From: Parerythrobacter lacustris
Lineage (GTDB): Bacteria; Pseudomonadota; Alphaproteobacteria; Sphingomonadales; Sphingomonadaceae
NCBI RefSeq assembly: GCF_024626475.1
Contig: NZ_JANKHH010000001.1
Span: forward strand, 1-64,000
Reading direction: 5' to 3'
Length of the DNA: 64,000 nucleotides
The position numbers were made by a program, and so were the translations under genes. The stretch's first letter is position 1. Every line of letters starts with the position of its first letter. Under the pieces are notes generated by a model, which worked only from the letters and a program-made list of their open reading frames with translations, made no database searches and was not told where the DNA came from. Below, piece after piece: positions 16,139-25,264 of the stretch.

Positions 16139-16635
16139 ACAAGGCGAGTGACGAGAAGGATTTCATCGCCGCACATGCAGCGAGCGAGGACGTGGCGACC
16201 AAGCCGCCCCGCGCGCGCGTAACCGACGCGGTTGATGAGGAATCCCCCGCCGAGAAGCTGGAGCGGAAACGCGACTACCTCGAGGGCTTCTTGCAGCAAA
16301 AGCCCGAAGCCGTCGGCGCGACCGGCCCCGGCGGAGCCTTGCAGCAGGCGGTGATCGATGCGCTGCGCGAGATCTACGACCCCGAAATCCCGGTCAATAT
16401 CTACGATCTCGGGCTGATCTACGGGGTCGAGGTCGACGACGAGAGCGACGTCACCGTCACCATGACACTGACCACCCCGCATTGTCCGGTAGCCGAAACC
16501 ATGCCGGGCGAGGTCGAGCTTCGCGCGGCGAGCGTGCCGGGCATCCGTGATGCCGAGGTCAACCTGGTGTTCGACCCGGCGTGGGACCCGTCGAAGATGA
16601 GCGACGAAGCCCGCCTGGAGCTTGGAATGCTATGA
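16135..16635 (+). CDS. sufT: SUF-associated MIP18/DUF59 protein SufT, 166 aa
   Basis: The C-terminal hundred residues form a DUF59 (MIP18-like) domain: IYDPEIPVNIYDLGLIYGVEV, TMTLTTPHCPVAETMPGEV with the conserved cysteine, and VFDPAWDPSKMSDEAR. Such proteins help deliver or mature Fe-S clusters. The N-terminal 65 residues are a charged, probably disordered extension. ATG 16135 overlaps the sufS stop (ATGA) and is preceded by AAGAGGA. It overlaps sufA by four bases, continuing the operon. Confidence 0.92.
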   Translation: MNKASDEKDFIAAHAASEDVATKPPRARVTDAVDEESPAEKLERKRDYLEGFLQQKPEAVGATGPGGALQQAVIDALREIYDPEIPVNIYDLGLIYGVEVDDESDVTVTMTLTTPHCPVAETMPGEVELRAASVPGIRDAEVNLVFDPAWDPSKMSDEARLELGML

Positions 16636-16982
16636 CCCAGACCCGCACCCTGCCCGCCGCCGTCACGCTGACGCCTGCCGCCGAAGCCCGCATTGCCGAG
16701 CTGATGTCCAAGGCCCCCGCAGATGCGATCGGGGTCAAGCTCTCGACCCCGCGCCGCGGTTGCTCGGGCCTCGCCTATTCGGTCGACTATGTCAGCGAGG
16801 AAGTGAAGTTCGACGAGAAGATCATGACCCCGGGCGGCGTGCTCTACATCGACGGGGCGAGCGTGCTCTATCTCGTCGGCAGCGTGATGGACTGGGTGGA
16901 GGACGATTTCACCGCCGGCTTCACCTTCGCCAACCCCAATGCCAAGGGCGCCTGTGGCTGCGGCGAAAGCTTTATGGTATGA
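16632..16982 (+). CDS. sufA: A-type Fe-S carrier (SufA/HesB-like), 116 aa
   Basis: This A-type carrier accepts Fe-S clusters from the scaffold and delivers them to target proteins. The three conserved cysteines are present: RRGCSGLAY and the C-terminal ACGCGESF. LTPAAEARIAELM starts the domain. ATG 16632 is favoured because it overlaps the sufT stop and gives the standard length; an upstream in-frame start would add residues encoded inside sufT. It is the last recognised suf gene. Confidence 0.93.
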   Translation: MTQTRTLPAAVTLTPAAEARIAELMSKAPADAIGVKLSTPRRGCSGLAYSVDYVSEEVKFDEKIMTPGGVLYIDGASVLYLVGSVMDWVEDDFTAGFTFANPNAKGACGCGESFMV

Positions 16983-16989
16983 TGCAAGC

Positions 16990-17220
16990 ATGGATCGCAC
17001 GCAACGCCTGATGGAAACGGTCAACGCGCTCATCGCGCGCGGCCCGTCGGCGCGCGGTCGGCGGGCGGTGGCCGAAGCCATTGCCGCAGCGGCACGTGCC
17101 AATCAGGGCAACGGCAAGCGCCGTAAGCCACCCGAGGCGGGGATCGCGGTTCCCGCTATACCGCCGAACGGACCGCTGCCCAAAACGGGCGGTGGTGAAG
17201 CGCAGCTGGAATTCGATTAA
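16990..17220 (+). CDS. Small uncharacterised protein, 76 aa
   Basis: MDRTQRLMETVNALIARG begins a short, basic and Ala-rich helix, followed by a Pro-rich tail. No family is recognised. It starts seven bases after sufA and is probably the last gene on the suf transcript. It ends two bases before a convergent gene. The frame is uninterrupted and has the local codon bias, but support for function is nil. Confidence 0.5.
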   Translation: MDRTQRLMETVNALIARGPSARGRRAVAEAIAAAARANQGNGKRRKPPEAGIAVPAIPPNGPLPKTGGGEAQLEFD

Positions 17221-17222
17221 AC

Positions 17223-18164
17223 TCAGCCCTCGGCCCTGATCCGTTCGATCAGCGCGCGCTCCAGCACATCGGTTTCGCCATCTGCATGGATCATCCGGTC
17301 GAGCCAGGCCGCTTCGTTCCCGGTCACGAGGTTGCCCTCGGCCTCGCGCTCGGTCACGCCCCAGTCGGCGTCGCGCTGGCCAAAGACCTTGCCGAAATGG
17401 TTGCGCACGTCGGGTGCCTCGGCAAACATCCGGCCCATGAAACGACCGACACCGTGGTTGTCGTCGGCGATGAAGGCTTCGAGTTCCTTCATCCGCTTAT
17501 GGCTCAGCTGAGCGTTTTCGAGGGTGAACCCCTTGAGGTAATTCGCGACCCCGTCGACGAACAGCTGCTGCCATTCGGGTGAATTGTCCGCGCCCAGCGT
17601 TACGTCCTTGATCCGGAACAGCATTTCGGCATCGAACCGGCTGACCGCAGCCGGGCCATGTCCGCCGCTGGCGAACACCACGCGGCGGATGATGCGGCAT
17701 TCGGCACCGGTGATGTGGGTGTCCGACAGCTCGCCGCCGCAGCGGGTGGGCCCGGCTCCGGTCAGCACCGCCGCTTCGATCTGCTTCAGCGCATAGTGCT
17801 TGAGGCTGTCGGGCACATTCCGCGCCTTCTCGATCACGCGGACCAGCAGTTCGAGCTCGGCCATGGTTTCCAGCCGCCCGTCGGCATCGAGCGCGCCGAT
17901 CAGCCACTGCGCTTCGGCCTCGTCGCACATGCCGCGCGGTTCGGTGCCGTTGAGCACGAACTCGCCCAGTGCTTCGACGAAGAAATCGACCCATTCGCCG
18001 CTGGTTTCGCTCAGCGCGCGATTGATCGCGAAGATCGCTTCGGCTTCCTCGCGGTGGATTCTCCCGTCGCCCCAGCCCAGACGGCGCAACGCAAGCAGTT
18101 CCTCGGGCGCGATCGACCCGTCGGCGGCAACGGAGCGCGATAGATCGGCGAAATGGATGCTCAT
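17223..18164 (-). CDS. Uncharacterised protein with two related helical halves, 313 aa
   Basis: This is a soluble all-helical protein beginning MSIHFADLSRSVAADGSI. Two parts look alike. Residues 1-130 include GWGDGRIHREEAEAIFAINRAL, a DFFVEALGEFVLNG segment and DADGRLETMAELELLV; the second half has RFDAEMLFRIKDVTLGAD, LFVDGVANYLKGFT and MIHADGETDVLERALI. The recurring D-x-D/G-x-[IT]-x(2)-E pattern resembles TerB-like or EF-hand-like acidic loops, but I cannot assign a family. It is convergent with the suf operon and stands alone. Confidence 0.6.
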   Translation of the reverse strand: MSIHFADLSRSVAADGSIAPEELLALRRLGWGDGRIHREEAEAIFAINRALSETSGEWVDFFVEALGEFVLNGTEPRGMCDEAEAQWLIGALDADGRLETMAELELLVRVIEKARNVPDSLKHYALKQIEAAVLTGAGPTRCGGELSDTHITGAECRIIRRVVFASGGHGPAAVSRFDAEMLFRIKDVTLGADNSPEWQQLFVDGVANYLKGFTLENAQLSHKRMKELEAFIADDNHGVGRFMGRMFAEAPDVRNHFGKVFGQRDADWGVTEREAEGNLVTGNEAAWLDRMIHADGETDVLERALIERIRAEG

Positions 18165-18275
18165 GCGGTGCTGTCCCCTGAATCAGGCGGGAACTATGGC
18201 GCAAGAGCCTTAAATCGGAGTTACTATTCCGGTGGGGCGGTACCGTTCGATGAAACGAAGCCTAGGGTCCTGACC

Positions 18276-18743
18276 CTAGCCCCCGAGCAGCGCCTTGATA
18301 CAGGCGGCACGATCGACATCGAGCCCGTCCGACGCGCGCCGCGCGTCGACATAGGTTGCGGTCGGCTCGGCTCCCGGGCTGGTCGGATAGAGATAGACAT
18401 CGAGTACACAGGCCTCGCCGCTGAATTGCAGTTTGCGCGCGTCGCCTTCGTAGACATCGAGCCGAGGCTGGCCGAATTGCTGGACCAAGCGCGGTGCGGT
18501 CGCGCCGATCAGCCCTTCGACCCCGCGCAGGTTCATGATCTGCGGCGCGCGGAAGCCGGGCGTGCTGCTCGGCTGGACCTGCGGACGGGTGGGCGGCGGG
18601 GCCTCGCGCTGGACCGGCACGGTGGCGCTGCTGACGGTCGGGCGCGGAGCCGATGTCGGGCGTTGCGGCGCGCTTTCTGCGACGCAGGCGGCAAGCAACG
18701 GAACGAGCGCGAGCGAGAGGGCGAGGCTACGCGGCATGGGCAT
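18276..18743 (-). CDS. Putative lipoprotein, 155 aa
   Basis: The signal peptide MPMPRSLALSLALVPLLAACVA ends in a lipobox (LAAC). A Pro/Thr-rich linker of about 45 residues follows, then a compact domain, VEGLIGATAPRLVQQFGQPRLDVYEGDARKLQF-like (shortened here), with two Cys (EACVLDV and AACIKAL). The G-x(2)-P-x(3)-V-x(2)-FG-x-P stretch resembles the start of SmpA/OmlA-type small envelope domains, but this is only similarity of pattern. It overlaps the upstream EI24 gene by 17 bases; ATG 18737 is an alternative start. Confidence 0.6.
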   Translation of the reverse strand: MPMPRSLALSLALVPLLAACVAESAPQRPTSAPRPTVSSATVPVQREAPPPTRPQVQPSSTPGFRAPQIMNLRGVEGLIGATAPRLVQQFGQPRLDVYEGDARKLQFSGEACVLDVYLYPTSPGAEPTATYVDARRASDGLDVDRAACIKALLGG

Positions 18744-19434
18744 CGGCGGTCATACCCGCTCCCTTCTTGCGGTGGACGAGATGGCATGCCGCCGCCGCGC
18801 CGAGCACGGGGGCGAGCAGGTTGACGATAGGCACCACCAGCAAACCGGCAATCGTCGCGCCCAGCAGCATGCGCTCAACTGTTCCGATAGGCGGCTTCGA
18901 GCCGGGCGTAGTCTGGTGGCGCACCCAGGCAAGCTCCTGCAACTCGCGTCCGAGCAGCCAGGCGTTGACGACGAAGAACAGCACCGCCGGGCCGATAGCC
19001 GTCAGCAGCAAGGGTATCGCCACCACCAGCGCGGCGCCATTGAACAGCACCGCGCGTGCAGTCGATCTGACGCTGTTGGCCAGTTCCTCACGCCAACCGA
19101 GCTTGCGCGCGCTGGCGAGGGCCTGCGGGTAGTGCTTGCGCTCGACCGCCTCGACGATCTCGTCCGCAAAGAACTGGATCACCGCCAATGCGATGAAGCG
19201 GAACAGCAGCCATCCGCCGACGATGATGAAAAGCGCAGAGACAGCCGCCGCCAGCTCGCCCCCTGCCGCCAGCTCATAGTGTGCGAGCAGCGCGTTGACC
19301 CCCGCACCGGCACCAAGCCCGAGCGCGACCAGCAAACCCAGCGTCACCGCGATGCTCTTGGCCAGCACCTTGAGGATCGCAGGATCGTTGAGCTGGCCGG
19401 CGGCGCGGCCCAGGGCGGCGGGGAGCGAAAGCAT
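18727..19434 (-). CDS. EI24/CysZ-like membrane protein, 235 aa
   Basis: Four to five hydrophobic segments span most of the protein (ILKVLAKSIAVTLGLLVALG, AVSALFIIVGGWLLFRFIAL, AALVVAIPLLLTAIGPAVLFFVV, MLLGATIAGLLVVPIVNLL). The FFVVNAWLLGRELQE stretch after the third is the signature region of the EI24/CysZ family. CysZ members import sulfate, but many alphaproteobacterial relatives are uncharacterised. Substrate is therefore unknown. It is followed by an overlapping lipoprotein gene, suggesting co-expression. Confidence 0.8.
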   Translation of the reverse strand: MLSLPAALGRAAGQLNDPAILKVLAKSIAVTLGLLVALGLGAGAGVNALLAHYELAAGGELAAAVSALFIIVGGWLLFRFIALAVIQFFADEIVEAVERKHYPQALASARKLGWREELANSVRSTARAVLFNGAALVVAIPLLLTAIGPAVLFFVVNAWLLGRELQELAWVRHQTTPGSKPPIGTVERMLLGATIAGLLVVPIVNLLAPVLGAAAACHLVHRKKGAGMTADAHAA

Positions 19435-19545
19435 TGTCCAGCCCCATGAATCCCCGATAGCGGAACTGTCAATCGCAAAGCCTTGGCCTGAGCCGGTGAA
19501 GCGGCTAGGCGCGCGGCACGTTTCTCAAGAACCCAAGGACAGAAT

Positions 19546-20541
19546 GTGACCCAACCCCGTTACGACGTGATCGCCATCGGCAACGCCATCGTCGATGTCA
19601 TGGCTCCGTGCGACGAAGAGCTGATCGACGAGCTCGGCCTCGCCAAGGGCGGGATGACCCTGGTCGACGAGGACGGGGCTAAGCGGCTCTACGATGCGAT
19701 GGGTCCGGCGCGCGAGATTTCGGGCGGTTCGGCAGCCAACACGCTGGCGGGGCTTTCCGCCATGGGCGCGCAATGCGCCTTCATCGGGCAGGTCGCGCAG
19801 GACCAGCTGGGCGAGGTCTTCGCGCACGATATCCGCGCCGGCGGGATCGATTTCGACACCCCGCCGCGGGCCGGCGAGCCGTCGACTGCGCGGTGTCTGA
19901 TCTTCGTTACCCCCGATGCGCAGCGGACGATGAACACCTTCCTCGGCGCGAGCCAGTTCCTCCCGCCCGCAGCGCTCGATGCCGAAGCGGTCGCGGCGGC
20001 CAAGGTGCTCTATCTCGAAGGCTATCTGTGGGACCCGGAAGAGCCGCGCGCCGCGATGCGCCGGGCGATCGAGGCCGCGCGTGCGGCGGGCCGCAAGGTC
20101 GCCTTCACCCTCTCCGAAGTGTTCGTGATCGACCGCCACGGCGACGATTTCCGCGCGCTGATCGAGGACGGGCTGATCGATATCCTGTTCGCCAACCACA
20201 CCGAACTCGAAGCGCTGACGGGTACGGATGACTTCGAAGCCGGGATCGCCGCGCTCGACGGCAAGGTGCCGACGCTGGTGGTGACCCGCAGCTCGGAAGG
20301 CGCAGTGGCCGTATCGAACGGCGAGCGCGCCGAGGTTCCTGCCGAACCGATCGACAAGGTGGTCGATACCACCGGCGCGGGCGACCTGTTCGCAGCGGGT
20401 TTCCTCTATGGCTATGTAAACGACGAGCCACTCGAAACCTGCCTGCGTCGTGGTGCGATCGCTGCGTGCGAGATCATCAGCCATTTCGGCGCACGACCCG
20501 AGGCGGATCTCGGGAAGCTGATGGCCGAAAAGCTGGCCTGA
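19546..20541 (+). CDS. Adenosine kinase, PfkB family, 331 aa
   Basis: This ribokinase-fold sugar/nucleoside kinase phosphorylates adenosine (or a close nucleoside) with ATP, in purine salvage. The first PfkB signature is SGGSAANTLAGLSAMGAQ. The second is VDTTGAGDLFAAGFLYG, containing the catalytic Asp and the anion hole. Features of the adenosine-kinase branch, such as FANHTELEALTG, are present. It starts at GTG 19546; no convincing ribosome site is visible except AAGGACAG six bases before. It converges with the PilZ gene five bases downstream. Confidence 0.85.
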   Translation: MTQPRYDVIAIGNAIVDVMAPCDEELIDELGLAKGGMTLVDEDGAKRLYDAMGPAREISGGSAANTLAGLSAMGAQCAFIGQVAQDQLGEVFAHDIRAGGIDFDTPPRAGEPSTARCLIFVTPDAQRTMNTFLGASQFLPPAALDAEAVAAAKVLYLEGYLWDPEEPRAAMRRAIEAARAAGRKVAFTLSEVFVIDRHGDDFRALIEDGLIDILFANHTELEALTGTDDFEAGIAALDGKVPTLVVTRSSEGAVAVSNGERAEVPAEPIDKVVDTTGAGDLFAAGFLYGYVNDEPLETCLRRGAIAACEIISHFGARPEADLGKLMAEKLA

Positions 20542-20546
20542 ACGCC

Positions 20547-20861
20547 CTATTGGGGCGGCGGCTTCCAGTTCTGGTTGTCGAGCGAATCCCTGATGTGCTC
20601 GAACACCGGCCCGTAGATCGGATTGGCGAATTCTGCCCCGACGATGCCCTGGTCGACCCAGCGCACGTGGGCATCGAAGGGGCCTAGCGTTTCGATCCGG
20701 ATCGTGATCGGGGTGTCGCGCCGCAGCGCGGAGTACTTTTCATAGAAGCGGCAGCCTGTCTCCGACAGATCGAGCATGGTCACATCGCGCTTGATCCCGG
20801 CCCCGGTCCGGTACTGGCCGAGGATGCGTATCTCGTGTCGTGGTTTCGAACGCTCCTTCAT
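20547..20861 (-). CDS. PilZ-domain protein, 104 aa
   Basis: The protein is a stand-alone PilZ domain: KERSKPRHEIRILGQY begins it and DLSETGCRFYEKYSAL is the core (D-x-S-x-x-G motif). VRWVDQGIVGAEFANPIY is the end. PilZ domains can bind cyclic di-GMP through an N-terminal R-x(3)-R plus D/N-x-S-x(2)-G. Here the arginines KPRHEIR are shifted, so binding is uncertain. It probably acts as a small cytoplasmic regulator of envelope or motility functions. It is encoded alone. Confidence 0.8.
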   Translation of the reverse strand: MKERSKPRHEIRILGQYRTGAGIKRDVTMLDLSETGCRFYEKYSALRRDTPITIRIETLGPFDAHVRWVDQGIVGAEFANPIYGPVFEHIRDSLDNQNWKPPPQ

Positions 20862-20950
20862 CGCTTGATCCTAGACGGCTGACATCGCCCAATTACTCCT
20901 CATCATGCTTAATATCTTAACTTTTGGTGCTCCGGTATCGTTCCCTATTG

Positions 20951-21301
20951 TCACGGTCGCTGACTCGCCCCGCCCAGGGTCATCATGTAGCTCGCGAGCG
21001 CATCCGCCTGTTGCGGTGTGAGGTCGAAATCCATCGCTTCGGGGTAATTGTGCGCATCGCGCAGGAAGGCGGCAAGGGTCCGCTGCGTCGTCCCATGGCG
21101 ATGCGCGATCTCGGCGAAGGTCGGCGAAGCGGGGTTGGGCGAGATGCCGGGAGTCTCGACCGCATGGCAACCGCCGCATGATGCCTGGGCAAAGGCGATA
21201 TCCTCAATCGTGCGACTGTGGGTTGCATTGCCCGTTGCGGCATGCTGGCAGGCGGCAAGCAGCAAGGCTCCGATCGTGACGAAGCTGACTCGCGAGCCCA
21301 T
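20951..21301 (-). CDS. Small c-type cytochrome, 116 aa
   Basis: The N-terminus VSFVTIGALLLAACQH is an export signal with a possible lipobox (LAAC). One haem-binding motif, CGGCH, lies near residue 43, and ASYMMTLGG near the C-terminus supplies the probable Met axial ligand. This is a class I monohaem cytochrome for periplasmic electron transfer. Its partners are not known. The ATG lies two bases after the purD stop on the same strand, so it is probably translated from the purD transcript, an unusual pairing. Confidence 0.85.
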   Translation of the reverse strand: MGSRVSFVTIGALLLAACQHAATGNATHSRTIEDIAFAQASCGGCHAVETPGISPNPASPTFAEIAHRHGTTQRTLAAFLRDAHNYPEAMDFDLTPQQADALASYMMTLGGASQRP

Positions 21302-21303
21302 GA

Positions 21304-22599
21304 TTACGCCCTTCGCCCAGTTTCGCGCCCCACCTCCCTATAACCGATATCACGGCGACAGAACAGGCCGAAGGCATCGATTGCGTCGACCGCTGCATAG
21401 GCCCTGGCTTGTGCTTCAGTAACGCTGTCTCCAAGCGCCGTCACGCCGAGCACCCGCCCGCCGCTGGCGACCAGTGCCTCGCCCTCGCGCTTCGTGCCGG
21501 CGTGGAACACCTTCGCCCCGCCGGCCTCGGCATCGCCAAGCCGGATTTCTCCGCCCGCATCGGGCGTTCCGGGATAGCCGTTGGCCGCCATCACCACGGT
21601 CAGCGCGGCCTGCTTGCCGAGCCGCACCGGCGGGAGCGAGGCCAGTTTGCTGTCGGCGCAGGCGAGCATCAATTCGCCGAGGTCGTCCTCCAAACGCATC
21701 ATCAGAACCTGGCATTCCGGATCGCCGAACCGGCAGTTGTATTCGATCAGCTTCGGCCCCTCGTCGGTCAGCATCAGCCCGGCGAACAGCACGCCGGAAT
21801 AAGGCATGCCTTCGTCGGCCAGCGTCTTGACCGTCGGCACTATGATCTTCTCCAGCACTTCGCCGCGCAGCATCGGGGTCAGCACGGTGGCGGGGCTGTA
21901 AGCGCCCATCCCGCCGGTGTTGGGGCCCGTATCGCCATCGCCCACGCGCTTGTGGTCCTGCGCGCTGCCGAACGGCATGATCGTCGCGCCGTCGGTGAGG
22001 GCGAAGAAGCTCGCTTCCTCGCCTTCCATGAATTCCTCGATCACCACTTCGGCACCTGCAGTGCCGAATTTGCCGTCGAACATGTCGGCCAGGGCCTCGA
22101 CCGCCTCCTCGCGGCTTTGCGCGATCACCACCCCCTTGCCCGCCGCCAGCCCGTCCGCCTTGAGTACATAGGGCGGGTTGAACCGGTCCAACGCAGCCAT
22201 CGCTTCGGCGAGCGAGCGGGTGCGGACATAGCCAGCGGTCGGGATTCCGGCGCGCTCGCACAGGTCCTTGGTAAAACCCTTGCTCCCTTCGAGCCGGGCA
22301 GCGGCCTTTGACGGGCCGAACACCGAAATGCCTTCGCCGCGCAGCGTATCGGCCAGCCCGTCGACCAGCGGGGCCTCGGGGCCGATGACCACGAGGCCGA
22401 TCCGGCGTTCGTCGCAGAACGCGACCACCGCAGCGTGATCGCGCGCATCGAGCGCGACGCATTCGGCATGCCCGGCGATTCCCGGGTTGCCCGGCGCAGC
22501 GTAGAACCTATCCTCCGGTCCCGACAGCAGACGGGATTGCGCGAGCTTCCATGCCAGCGCATGTTCGCGCCCGCCCGAGCCCAGCAAAAGGATGTTCAT
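21304..22599 (-). CDS. purD: Phosphoribosylamine--glycine ligase (GARS), 431 aa
   Basis: This ATP-grasp ligase makes glycinamide ribonucleotide, the second step of purine synthesis. [19 protein letters not shown] opens the N-domain. [17 protein letters not shown] is the ATP-grasp glycine-rich loop; [17 protein letters not shown] and [18 protein letters not shown] are typical metal and nucleotide regions. Length matches the family. Its ATG overlaps the xseA ATG on the other strand, so each gene's ribosome site is inside the other. Confidence 0.96.
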   Translation of the reverse strand: MNILLLGSGGREHALAWKLAQSRLLSGPEDRFYAAPGNPGIAGHAECVALDARDHAAVVAFCDERRIGLVVIGPEAPLVDGLADTLRGEGISVFGPSKAAARLEGSKGFTKDLCERAGIPTAGYVRTRSLAEAMAALDRFNPPYVLKADGLAAGKGVVIAQSREEAVEALADMFDGKFGTAGAEVVIEEFMEGEEASFFALTDGATIMPFGSAQDHKRVGDGDTGPNTGGMGAYSPATVLTPMLRGEVLEKIIVPTVKTLADEGMPYSGVLFAGLMLTDEGPKLIEYNCRFGDPECQVLMMRLEDDLGELMLACADSKLASLPPVRLGKQAALTVVMAANGYPGTPDAGGEIRLGDAEAGGAKVFHAGTKREGEALVASGGRVLGVTALGDSVTEAQARAYAAVDAIDAFGLFCRRDIGYREVGRETGRRA

Positions 22600-24064
22600 G
22601 GCTTACCCCGATCCCGATGATGCGATTGATGGCGGGCTGGTAGCGCGCGAGACCGAAGGGGACAACGCCGCGCCGCTTTCGATCACCGAGATTTCCAACC
22701 GGCTCAAGCGCACGGTCGAGGACCGCTTCGGCTTCGTGCGGCTGCGCGGCGAACTGTCAGGGGTCAAGCGCGCGGCATCGGGGCATGTCTATTGCGCGCT
22801 GAAGGATGAAGGCGCGGTGATCGACGGGGTGATGTGGCGCGGCAATGCCCAGCGCCTGCCGTTCAACCTCGAAGACGGGCTCGAGGTGGTCGCGAGCGGC
22901 AAGCTGACGACCTATCCCGGCCGGTCCAAGTACCAGATCGTGATCGAGCGGATGGAGGTCGCGGGCGAGGGCGCGCTGCTTGCCCTGCTCGAAAAGACCC
23001 GAGCCCGGCTGGCGGCGGAAGGGCTGTTCGACGAGCGCCGCAAGCGCGCATTGCCGTTCCTCCCGCGCACCATCGGCGTGGTGACTTCGCCCACCGGCGC
23101 GGTGATCCGCGACATTCTCCACCGGCTGGCGGACCGCTTCCCCAGCCACGTGCTGGTGTGGCCGGTGCTGGTGCAGGGGCAGGGCTCGGCCGAGCAGGTC
23201 GCCGCCGCGGTGCGCGGCTTTGGTGCGCTGGCGGAGGGCGGGCCAGTTCCCCGCCCGGACCTGCTGATCGTCGCGCGCGGCGGCGGTTCGATCGAGGATC
23301 TGTGGGGCTTCAACGAGGAGGCCGTGGTCCGCGCGATTGCCGAAAGCCCGATCCCGGTGATCAGCGCGGTCGGGCACGAGACCGATACCACGTTGGCCGA
23401 CTTTGCCGCCGACCGCCGCGCGCCGACGCCGACCGCCGCCGCCGAAATGGCGGTGCCGGTGCGCGCGGAGCTCGCCGCGACACTGGCCGATTTCTCAGCC
23501 CGTAAGAAGCGCGCGATCCTGCGCCCGGTGACGCTGGGGCGCGAACGGCTCGAGGCGCGCGCACAGCGGTTGCCAAGCGCCGAAGCGCTGCTCCAGCCGC
23601 AGGCGCAGAGGCTCGACGAGCTGTCCGAACGGCTGCGCCGCGGCCTGCGCGAGCGCGCGGCGCACGGGCGTGAACGGCTGGCCCAGTTGCGTCTGTCTCC
23701 CGCGATGCTCGAGCGGGGTCTGCGCGATGCTCGGCGGCGGTTCGGAGAGATGCGGCTGACACCTGGTCTGGTCCGGCAGCGTGCACAGCGCGACGCGGAA
23801 CGCTTTGCTGCGTTCGAACGGCTGTTCCTGTCACTCGATCCCAAGGTTCCTCTCAAGCGCGGCTTCGTGCTGGTGACCGGCGAGGACGGGACGCTACTCC
23901 GCAGCCGCGGAGACGCAGCGAAACAGGCGCGGCTGGAGATCGAGTTTTTCGACGGCGTGCTTGCTGCCGCTCCGCTTGACCGTTCAGCCCCGGCTCAAAC
24001 GGCGGCGCGCAAGCCGAAGCCATCCACACCCGCCAAACCGCAGCAGGATGACCTGTTCGGCTGA
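22598..24064 (+). CDS. xseA: Exodeoxyribonuclease VII large subunit, 488 aa
   Basis: XseA is the catalytic subunit of Exo VII, which digests single-stranded DNA from both ends together with XseB. The N-terminal OB-fold ([24 protein letters not shown]) and the catalytic core are present: [38 protein letters not shown] and [18 protein letters not shown] long Arg-rich coiled coil follows. ATG 22598 (MAYPDPDD) is chosen because AAAAGGA at 22586-22592 is correctly spaced; ATG 22592 is part of that site. The xseB gene is not in this window. Confidence 0.95.
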   Translation: MAYPDPDDAIDGGLVARETEGDNAAPLSITEISNRLKRTVEDRFGFVRLRGELSGVKRAASGHVYCALKDEGAVIDGVMWRGNAQRLPFNLEDGLEVVASGKLTTYPGRSKYQIVIERMEVAGEGALLALLEKTRARLAAEGLFDERRKRALPFLPRTIGVVTSPTGAVIRDILHRLADRFPSHVLVWPVLVQGQGSAEQVAAAVRGFGALAEGGPVPRPDLLIVARGGGSIEDLWGFNEEAVVRAIAESPIPVISAVGHETDTTLADFAADRRAPTPTAAAEMAVPVRAELAATLADFSARKKRAILRPVTLGRERLEARAQRLPSAEALLQPQAQRLDELSERLRRGLRERAAHGRERLAQLRLSPAMLERGLRDARRRFGEMRLTPGLVRQRAQRDAERFAAFERLFLSLDPKVPLKRGFVLVTGEDGTLLRSRGDAAKQARLEIEFFDGVLAAAPLDRSAPAQTAARKPKPSTPAKPQQDDLFG

Positions 24065-24100
24065 TTGTCCGGCGGGGCAAGCAATGCTAGGGCCGCAGCC

Positions 24101-24304
24101 ATGTTGATGTCATCGGGAAACAGCGAAGCAAAACTCTCCTACGGGCCCAACGGATTCCGCGTGTTGCGCCCGGGCCAGCACGTGTTCTGCGCGGTCACCG
24201 GCGATGCTGTCCCGCTCGAGGATCTGCGCTACTGGAGCGTCGAGTACCAGGAACCCTATGCCAGCGCAGAGGCGGCCACCAAGCGGCTTGCGGGCGGGCA
24301 GTGA
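24101..24304 (+). CDS. DUF2093-family protein, 67 aa
   Basis: The sequence AKLSYGPNGFRVLRPGQHVFCAVTG followed by PLEDLRYWSVEYQEPY (written in parts here) matches the DUF2093 family of small alphaproteobacterial proteins, function unknown. It is soluble, with one Cys. ATG 24101 is preferred to the in-frame ATG at 24065 because the family starts near here. It lies just after xseA, the usual neighbour of DUF2093 genes, and its stop overlaps the GTG of the next gene. Confidence 0.8.
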   Translation: MLMSSGNSEAKLSYGPNGFRVLRPGQHVFCAVTGDAVPLEDLRYWSVEYQEPYASAEAATKRLAGGQ

Positions 24305-25254
24305 GCCGCCTGCCTACGCTCCGGTCCGGACTCGGACTCGGACTCTGCTCGCTCGGCTTGGCGCTGGTCGCCTGCACCGCCGCCGCCGGAGGCGAGGCGG
24401 GTAGCAGCACAGCGGCTGCGGTCGAAACGGCGTCGGATGCCGCCATCACCGCTGCAACATACGACGATGATCGCACAGTGCCGCCGCAGCCCGCGCCGGG
24501 ACTTACGCTCGCCGGGGAATTGACCCAGGGCGGCTACCTGCGCGGTACTGCACCGGCGGGCACACTGTCGCTTGCCCTGGACGGCCAGCCGCTTGCGCTC
24601 GATCCGCAGCGCCGTTTCTTCGCCGCCTTCGATCGCGATTCGGGCACCAGCCAGACGCTGGTCGCGACCCTCGCCAACGGCCAGCAGGTGACCCGCGAAG
24701 TCCCGGTCAGCCCGCGCGCGTGGAACATCGAGCATATCAACGCCGCGCGCAGCGGCGGCGGGCCGAGCGAGAGCTTCATGGAGCGCCGCCGCCCCGAACT
24801 GGCCCGGATCAACGCCGCGCGCAGCATCAACGCGCAGAGCGAGGGCTGGACGCAGCAATTCATCTGGCCGGTCAAGGGGCGCATCTCGGGCCGCTTCGGC
24901 TCGCAGCGGATCTATCGCGGCGAACCGGGCAGCTATCACACCGGGCTCGACATCGCGACGGGCGCAAGCGGCACGCCGTTCGTCGCCCCGGCCGACGGGG
25001 TGGTGGTGCTCGCCGCCGCAACCCCGTTCAGCCTCGAAGGCTATCTGCTGATGATCGACCATGGAAACGGGCTCAACAGCGCGTTCCTCCACTGCTCGAA
25101 GATCGCGGTGAAGGAAGGCGATGTAGTGCGGCAAGGGCAGTATATCGGCAATATCGGCGCGACCGGCCGCGCCACCGGGCCGCATCTGCACTGGAGCATG
25201 AAGTGGCGCGATGCCCGGCTCGATCCGCTTCTGTTCACCGGCCCGATGAACTGA
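24301..25254 (+). CDS. M23-family peptidoglycan peptidase, 317 aa
   Basis: A signal with lipobox (LALVACTAA) directs it to the envelope. Residues 60-140 form an Ig-like beta domain; the C-terminal LytM domain has IWPVKGRISGRFGSQR, the zinc ligands in SYHTGLDIATG and the HLHW motif at the end (ATGPHLHWSMKW). All catalytic residues are intact, so it is probably an active endopeptidase that cuts peptidoglycan cross-links. It starts with GTG overlapping the DUF2093 stop and is followed ten bases later by the phytase-like gene. Confidence 0.88.
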   Translation: MSRLPTLRSGLGLGLCSLGLALVACTAAAGGEAGSSTAAAVETASDAAITAATYDDDRTVPPQPAPGLTLAGELTQGGYLRGTAPAGTLSLALDGQPLALDPQRRFFAAFDRDSGTSQTLVATLANGQQVTREVPVSPRAWNIEHINAARSGGGPSESFMERRRPELARINAARSINAQSEGWTQQFIWPVKGRISGRFGSQRIYRGEPGSYHTGLDIATGASGTPFVAPADGVVVLAAATPFSLEGYLLMIDHGNGLNSAFLHCSKIAVKEGDVVRQGQYIGNIGATGRATGPHLHWSMKWRDARLDPLLFTGPMN

Positions 25255-25264
25255 TCGCCTTGCG

